Source of the DNA: Orenia metallireducens
GTDB lineage: Bacteria; Bacillota; Halanaerobiia; Halobacteroidales; Halobacteroidaceae
DNA: 48,233 bases
NCBI RefSeq assembly: GCF_003001995.1
Contig: NZ_PVNB01000027.1
Span: forward strand, 1-48,233
Direction of reading: 5' to 3'
Both the position numbers and the translations under genes were made by a program. How positions within the stretch are numbered: the stretch's first letter is position 1; each line of letters starts with the position of its first letter. The notes below the pieces were generated by a model. It made no database searches. It saw nothing but the letters and a program-made list of their open reading frames with translations, and had not been told where the DNA came from. Below are positions 44,312 through 48,233 of this stretch, in pieces.

Positions 44312-44590
44312 ATGAATCAATCATTTGGGGAGCTATTTATCTCTTATTTTATTTCTTATTCTTTTATAATCTGTTTATTTCTAATGTTTTTCTATACTTT
44401 CAAGAACCCTGTTAAATCTTTCTGGTTTGGAAGAAGATGGATGTTCGATGAGCAAAATGAGCCTAGCAAAGCCATTATTAAACAATATAAGATAGTCTCT
44501 GTTATAGGTATGGTAATAACAGCGATAATTTTCATAATTATTACTGTGAAATTGTTTTCTAAAGTAACCCCTTTAGTAACTTTAGCTTGA
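44312..44590 (+). CDS. small membrane protein with altered C-terminus
   Basis: 92 residues from ATG 44312 (RBS aaggggagg; upstream ATG 44291 has none). Two membrane segments ([19 protein letters not shown] at 9-28 and [19 protein letters not shown] near 65-83) around a basic, polar loop with [19 protein letters not shown] do not know the family. The relic at 1325 shows the ancestral end (about ITEKLFSA); here the gene breaks at about 44563 and continues into DNA complementary to the 3' end of a recombinase gene, so the last ten residues (KVTPLVTLA) come from a fusion. Confidence 0.65.
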   Translation: MNQSFGELFISYFISYSFIICLFLMFFYTFKNPVKSFWFGRRWMFDEQNEPSKAIIKQYKIVSVIGMVITAIIFIIITVKLFSKVTPLVTLA

Positions 44591-45417
44591 GCATAAATCT
44601 GAGTAGTAGCCACCGAGCTATGCCCTAACAGCTGCTGGATTTCCCTTAAAGGAATCCCACTCTTTAATAACATGGTCGCAAAAGTATGACGTAGGTTATG
44701 GAACTTTTCATAACCAAGCTGTCTTAAATAATAATCCACAGTCTGTTGCTGCTGTTTATAGCCACCTCTTCCTTCAGCTTGAAACTCTTTTAAAGCCTCT
44801 AGTAACCATTTGGGAGCAGGAATCTTTCTCTCTTTACCTCCTTTTTCTACTACACTTACACAATCATCATCAGCCAACATCACAGTCTTAATCTCACCAA
44901 TCCTCAATCCACACATTAGCATTAGACCTAACCAGATACCTTCACGTTGTCCTTTGTTGATTAACTCTTTAGCATGTTCCCCGATTTCAATAAATTTATC
45001 CTCACTTTTAGCTTTGGGGATTCTCTGCTTACCTTGACCTAAAACTACCTTATCTAGCTCAATATGTAGCTTAGAATACCCATCCCTTAAATACCATTTA
45101 GCTAATTGCTTTAAAGAACTGATCCTACGCTTAACAGTATTAATATCCTTATCTGCGATAGCTCTCTTGATATCCTCCAAACTTAGGTTATAGATTGTCT
45201 TATTTTTGCCATTAGCAATTTCTTTCCAGAACCTCATATCAGATTTATAAGATTGGATCGTGTTTTTACTTCGCCCTGCTGACTGTAAGAATAAGAAGAA
45301 ATTTTTAAGCTGCTTAGGTCTACCCCTTTTACCTGGTGTTTTTGTAATAACTTTTTGATGATTATTTTCAGTTTTGACCTGTTCATTTATGACTAATTCA
45401 TCTTTCTGTTCTTCCAC
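44392..45417 (-). CDS. tyrosine recombinase with chimeric C-terminus
   Basis: 341 residues from GTG 45417; no clear RBS. N-terminal tail is basic ([20 protein letters not shown]), then core-binding domain ([31 protein letters not shown]) and catalytic domain: [14 protein letters not shown] (Arg), [11 protein letters not shown] (Lys), [12 protein letters not shown] (His, Arg), [15 protein letters not shown] (His, Tyr nucleophile). All catalytic residues are present. After [11 protein letters not shown], at about 44563, the frame runs into antisense of the small membrane gene for ~55 residues, foreign to any integrase. The natural end was lost by recombination, though the catalytic part might still work. 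Confidence 0.8.
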   Translation of the reverse strand: MEEQKDELVINEQVKTENNHQKVITKTPGKRGRPKQLKNFFLFLQSAGRSKNTIQSYKSDMRFWKEIANGKNKTIYNLSLEDIKRAIADKDINTVKRRISSLKQLAKWYLRDGYSKLHIELDKVVLGQGKQRIPKAKSEDKFIEIGEHAKELINKGQREGIWLGLMLMCGLRIGEIKTVMLADDDCVSVVEKGGKERKIPAPKWLLEALKEFQAEGRGGYKQQQQTVDYYLRQLGYEKFHNLRHTFATMLLKSGIPLREIQQLLGHSSVATTQIYAQAKVTKGVTLENNFTVIIMKIIAVITIPITETILYCLIMALLGSFCSSNIHLLPNQKDLTGFLKV

Positions 45418-45692
45418 ATTCTTAACTTTTAATTATCACTTTTGAACTTGTTTCAATACACATTGTAACAAGTTCAAAAACAAAGCCTATAACCACCCTA
45501 TTTCCGCTATTATATATAGAGTAAATAAATATAATAAAGAAGCACAGCAATAACTTGTCTAAAAGCCGAACAATAATAAAAAAGATTCAATAAAAACACA
45601 GAGATAATTAGCTTTTTTAAATTTGATCTAAATCTATGATATAATTAGGATAATACTTAATATGCTATACTATAGATAAAGAGGTGATTAAG
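45418..45692. other. gene-free stretch of 275 bp
   Basis: Contains repeated acaaagc and ttgtaacaagttcaaa / tttgaacttgtttcaa words (45430-45480), which form an inverted repeat of about 14 bp per arm, a possible binding site for the adjacent recombinase. A tataat lies at 45640-45645 but no good -35. Confidence 0.45.
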
Positions 45693-46001
45693 GTGTTAAA
45701 TCAAAGCGACTTAAAAGAATTATCTAACAAGATAGCTCAACTAATAGATACTAAAAAGATAATTTTATTTGGTTCTTATGCTACTGGAAATCAAGATGAA
45801 GAGAGCGATATAGATTTATGTATTATAACTTCTGAGAAGAAAAGAAAATTAGATATTATGAGGGAAATAAGAAAGAATCTCTCAACAAGTATAGATTATC
45901 CTCTTGATTTATTAGTCTATAATGAAGATGAATTTTATCAAAAAGCCAGTTTGGATAGTAGCTTTGAGCACCTTATTATGGAAGAAGGTGCTAGTTTGTA
46001 A
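45693..46001 (+). CDS. MNT-type nucleotidyltransferase (MntA-like antitoxin)
   Basis: 102 residues from GTG 45693, with gaggtg at RBS distance; a GTG 9 bp earlier overlaps it. Minimal nucleotidyltransferase fold: KKIILFGSYATGNQDEESDI gives the GSxATG-DxD motif, then DLCIITSEKKRKLDIMREI and PLDLLVYNEDEF. MntA proteins AMPylate a HEPN toxin as a type VII toxin-antitoxin module. No HEPN gene is nearby; DNA directly after the stop is a truncated recombinase. So the partner was probably lost, leaving an orphan or remnant. Confidence 0.8.
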   Translation: MLNQSDLKELSNKIAQLIDTKKIILFGSYATGNQDEESDIDLCIITSEKKRKLDIMREIRKNLSTSIDYPLDLLVYNEDEFYQKASLDSSFEHLIMEEGASL

Positions 46002-46002
46002 G

Positions 46003-46383
46003 GATAGGATCTTATGGGTACAGGAAGAAACTTTAGAAGAGTTAATGCAGTGGAAACAAAGACAAGTTGATGAACTAGTTAAGAGGGTAGCAGTAAATGA
46101 AGATAACTTAGTATTTACAACCTTAACAGGAAACAAACTCAATTCTAATAACTTTTACAAAGTAGTAAGTAACTATAGTCAGAAAGCAGGAATAGCTAAA
46201 GATGTAAGTCCTCATACTTTACGCCATACCTTTGCTACTGATTTATATCGAGAGATTAAAAATATTCGATTGGTCCAGAAAGCTTTAGGACATGAGGATT
46301 TATCTACTACCATGATCTATATTCATATAGTAGATGATGAGCTAGAAGAAGCAATGAAGGTATCTAGAAGAAGTTCAAATTAG
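46003..46383 (+). pseudogene. tyrosine recombinase, N-terminally truncated
   Basis: The recombinase reading begins at about 46003 (KDRILWVQEETLEELMQWKQ) immediately after the nucleotidyltransferase stop, in another frame. It goes on to HTLRHTFATDLYREI (His, Arg), VQKALGHEDLSTTMIYIHI (His, Tyr) and ends at TAG 46383. The core-binding domain and the Arg I region are absent, so it is inactive. The abrupt start at the end of the neighbour marks a deletion or recombination junction. Confidence 0.8.
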
Positions 46384-46616
46384 AAGATAAATTTTATGAA
46401 AATATTAATGAAAAATTAGGAGGCAATGATAAATTGGGTATTAGTGAAGATATGACCAATCTTTATCAAATATCCAAAAATAAGGGAAAGTTAGAGGGTA
46501 AATCAGAAATGGTTAAGAACTTATTGGACTTGCAAGTAGAATTAGATAAAATAGTTGCTGCCAGTGGTTTATCCAAAGAGGAGATAGAAGAGATAAAGAA
46601 GAAAGCTAGACACTAG
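46384..46616 (+). pseudogene. C-terminal fragment, Rpn/transposase-like
   Basis: The frame reads EDKFYENINEKLGGNDKLG, then SEDMTNLYQISKNKGKLEGK and a helical tail DLQVELDKIVAASGLSKEEI. The shape (EGK linker plus terminal helix) recalls C-terminal tails of Rpn/PD-(D/E)XK-type transposase-related proteins, where IAEGKxEG-like linkers are common. The conserved nuclease part is missing, so this is only the end of such a gene. A TTG at 46434 after aggagg could permit a 60-residue peptide, so a small functional product cannot be excluded. Confidence 0.5.
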
Positions 46617-46638
46617 AAAAATAATAGATTTAAGCTAA

Positions 46639-46668
46639 AGAGGATAGACTGTTAACAGTCTATCCTCT
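46639..46668. terminator. 30-bp perfect palindrome
   Basis: Positions 46639-46668 are self-complementary (arms agaggatagactgtt / aacagtctatcctct), lying between the + strand remnants and the minus-strand gene at 46807. A terminator role is likely; A-rich DNA follows. Confidence 0.75.
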
Positions 46669-46806
46669 AAAACTTTTCAACTAATTTCCCAGCTTTTTAT
46701 CAACACAATAATTATAAGTCATTGTTCTAGTCAATCTGCATTCCCTAAACCCTTCTGTATTTCTTTCTTTTAATAAATCACTAGCAGAGATATGTCTAAA
46801 AAATAG

Positions 46807-47448
46807 TTATAAATTAACTAAATTTCCTTCATTAAACTTAAGCTTCTTTCCATTGACTATAAAAATATCATTAACATTAAGTCCGATACGAGAAATTTCT
46901 TTTTTGACACCTATATCATTATATTCTGTAGAAGAAAACTTTTCATTAAAGAAGTTAACTGATTCCTTTCCATCAGCCACTAATAATAATGACGATAATA
47001 CTGCTGTTGTTCTTCCAGCTGCTTGGTGTTGTTCTTTAGTAAAAGAGCCTACAATATTAGCTATTCTTTCTTGCCTTGCTATTACTTTGCTTCCTGTATA
47101 TTTAATTGCTCCTCCGCCATTACTAGAAAATAAATATCCATTATCTTTTCTTTTAGCAATGATTTTTCTACCTTGATACTCACCTAAGCTAAATACATCT
47201 CCTTTTCTAATTTCAACACTATTATTGATAATATTTGGTTTTTGAACTTGATCTTTGATATCATCAAGAATTCCATTATAGTGATTAAATTGCTGATTAG
47301 GATTAGCTATTCGATTATCAATATCTTCAATTGCTTGTAGATGGCTTTTAAAATTATTTTGGATATAATCACTAGTTTGGATTGGTTTAATATTGCTTTT
47401 AAGACTATCATGATTATATCTCATTAAGTTTTGATTAGAGATTCTCAT
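46807..47448 (-). CDS. hypothetical protein with MRISNQN leader
   Basis: 213 residues; RBS agggggta before the ATG. The first ~75 residues are polar and disordered with a leader MRISNQNLMRYNHDSLK. Then comes a compact domain (about 78-213) with GDVFSLGEYQGRKIIAKRKD, AIKYTGSKVIARQERIANIV, GRTTAVLSSLLLVADGKESV and a C-terminal VNDIFIVNGKKLKFNEG. I recognise no family. The leader-plus-linker layout recalls the MQVSAVNSQ proteins at 413 and 3265, but homology is not clear. It could be a secreted or phage-like protein. Confidence 0.6.
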   Translation of the reverse strand: MRISNQNLMRYNHDSLKSNIKPIQTSDYIQNNFKSHLQAIEDIDNRIANPNQQFNHYNGILDDIKDQVQKPNIINNSVEIRKGDVFSLGEYQGRKIIAKRKDNGYLFSSNGGGAIKYTGSKVIARQERIANIVGSFTKEQHQAAGRTTAVLSSLLLVADGKESVNFFNEKFSSTEYNDIGVKKEISRIGLNVNDIFIVNGKKLKFNEGNLVNL

Positions 47449-47586
47449 TTTTACCCCCTGGTTAATAATGTTATTATGTTTATGATTTTACCATATTAAA
47501 ATTATTAGTTCAAATTTGGATTATAAAGTAAACTAATTTATATCTATATGATTAAAATTATTTAATACAAGGCTGTATCATAAAGG

Positions 47587-48156
47587 ATGGATAGAGAGAT
47601 TAATTATGACTCTAATTTAGAAAGAAAGTTTTTTTTAATGTTAGAATCTAATTCACAGGTAAAGTATTATTTTCCTCAGCCATTTCAGATAGATTATGAT
47701 GTTAAATTCAACTACAATGGATTAAGCCATAATAATAGATGGAATTATTATCCTGATATATTAGTTGTATTACAGGATAATAGTCAAATTTTAATAGAAA
47801 TCAAGAACTACTTTGATCTAACAAGCTTAAGAAGTAGAATTAAATTAGAACTATTAAAGACAATCTCTAAGAATAATGGCTATGGTTATCTAATTTCAAC
47901 CAATGGAAAGTACTCTCTAGATGAGGCTATTAGTTATCCTATTGATCAACACTTTGAAAAAGAAATTATCAAAATTATAACTAAAAGAGGTAATTTACCT
48001 TATGAAGACTACCTCAAAATAAAAAATAGATATATCTTAGAAAATTACTGGATTCTACCTCTAGCCTATAGAAATAATATCTATATGGAAGATAAAGAAC
48101 TTGCCATATTAGATACTGATAGTATAAAAATAAATAAACTTAAATTGCAATATTAA
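47587..48156 (+). CDS. TnsA-like PD-(D/E)XK endonuclease
   Basis: 189 residues; start at ATG 47587 is the first in frame after a stop, but the RBS (aaagg) touches it, so the true start may differ. TnsA N-terminal domain features: NLERKFFLMLESNSQVKYYF, PQPFQIDYDV, then YYPDILVVLQDNSQILIEIK with catalytic Asp (PD) and Glu-x-Lys (EIK). Tn7-family TnsA cuts the 5' ends of the transposon and carries this fold; similar stand-alone nucleases occur in phages and plasmids. No TnsB is seen in the window. A role in a Tn7-like or defence element is open. Confidence 0.75.
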   Translation: MDREINYDSNLERKFFLMLESNSQVKYYFPQPFQIDYDVKFNYNGLSHNNRWNYYPDILVVLQDNSQILIEIKNYFDLTSLRSRIKLELLKTISKNNGYGYLISTNGKYSLDEAISYPIDQHFEKEIIKIITKRGNLPYEDYLKIKNRYILENYWILPLAYRNNIYMEDKELAILDTDSIKINKLKLQY

Positions 48157-48191
48157 ATTGAACTAATTTCAAACTGTAATAATTTGTGTAT

Positions 48192-48233
48192 TTAGTTATA
48201 TAAAATTTCTCTTACTTGGTCTTCAAATGCTTC
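48192..48233 (-). CDS. possible end of a minus-strand gene running off the window
   Basis: From the right edge, the minus frame reads EAFEDQVREILYN then stop at 48192-48194. Thirteen residues in a row with a sensible composition suggest the C-terminus of a real gene, but this is too short to be sure. The preceding gene on + ends at 48156, so the pair would be convergent. Confidence 0.3.
   Translation of the reverse strand, partial: EAFEDQVREILYN

Noticed and set aside
45922-46002. N-terminal extension of the truncated recombinase (MKMNFIKKPVW...)
   Set aside because: It is only the alternate frame of the nucleotidyltransferase gene; recombinase similarity begins at about 46003.

Overview
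The window looks like plasmid or megaplasmid DNA from a low-GC, anaerobic, spore-forming Firmicute. The gene styles (U32 proteins, HD-GYP proteins, a Spo0E-like protein, GH4 glucosidases, strong GGAGG ribosome-binding sites, many TTG/GTG starts) would fit Halanaerobiales or related Clostridia; the exact taxon is inference. The plasmid character is direct: three Rep_3/RepB-type initiators, each with its own array of 21-bp iterons, a fourth RepB relic, a ParA/ribbon-helix-helix partition pair beside an extremely AT-rich putative centromere, several tyrosine recombinases, a toxin-antitoxin pair and many truncated gene remnants.

Layout. 0-4.4 kb: accessory zone with two copies of a module (a Ca-loop protein end facing a small gene starting MQVSAVNSQ), and between them a UviA-like sigma factor with a frameshift, a UviB-like holin peptide and a possible secreted or bacteriocin-like peptide; then a RepB relic. 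4.8-7.5 kb: a possible replication protein, a universal stress protein and a partition-gene relic. 7.7-20.4 kb: a divergent LytTR regulator and a 14-gene co-directional biosynthetic cluster. 20.7-22.5 kb: a structured leader RNA (probable yjdF riboswitch), yjdF and an rRNA-methyltransferase/MarR-like fusion. 22.6-25.5 kb: parA, RHH gene, centromere-like DNA, Xer-like recombinase. 25.5-30.3 kb: two HD-GYP proteins, a chemoreceptor and a Spo0E-like peptide. 30.8-33.4 kb: small integrase, RepB and iterons. 33.6-39.8 kb: alpha-glucoside PTS operon with two GH4 6-phospho-glucosidases, EIIA and an RpiR regulator. 39.8-44 kb: two more RepB genes with iterons around an AbrB/Doc pair. 44-48 kb: chimeric and truncated recombinase genes, an MNT-type nucleotidyltransferase, an orphan hypothetical gene and a TnsA-like nuclease.

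The centrepiece is the 8.7-20.4 kb cluster. It has an active-site KS-alpha, a KS-beta lacking the catalytic Cys, an ACP, three aromatic-type cyclases (SRPBCC, PF04199-type, cupin), an AMP-dependent ligase, two methyltransferases, a hydrolase, and a GriI/GriH-like pair (DhnA-type aldolase plus 3-dehydroquinate synthase II). In Streptomyces GriI/GriH make 3-amino-4-hydroxybenzoate from aspartate semialdehyde and DHAP. No ketoreductase and no oxygenase is present; a U32-family protein with a Cys-rich putative iron-sulfur site could supply oxygen-independent hydroxylation. My reading is an anaerobic type II polyketide pathway using or decorating an aminohydroxybenzoate unit. The next operon, with a probable azaaromatic-sensing yjdF leader, YjdF and an rRNA 2'-O-methyltransferase, is a plausible sensing/self-protection unit. 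The product and the link between the two operons are inferences.
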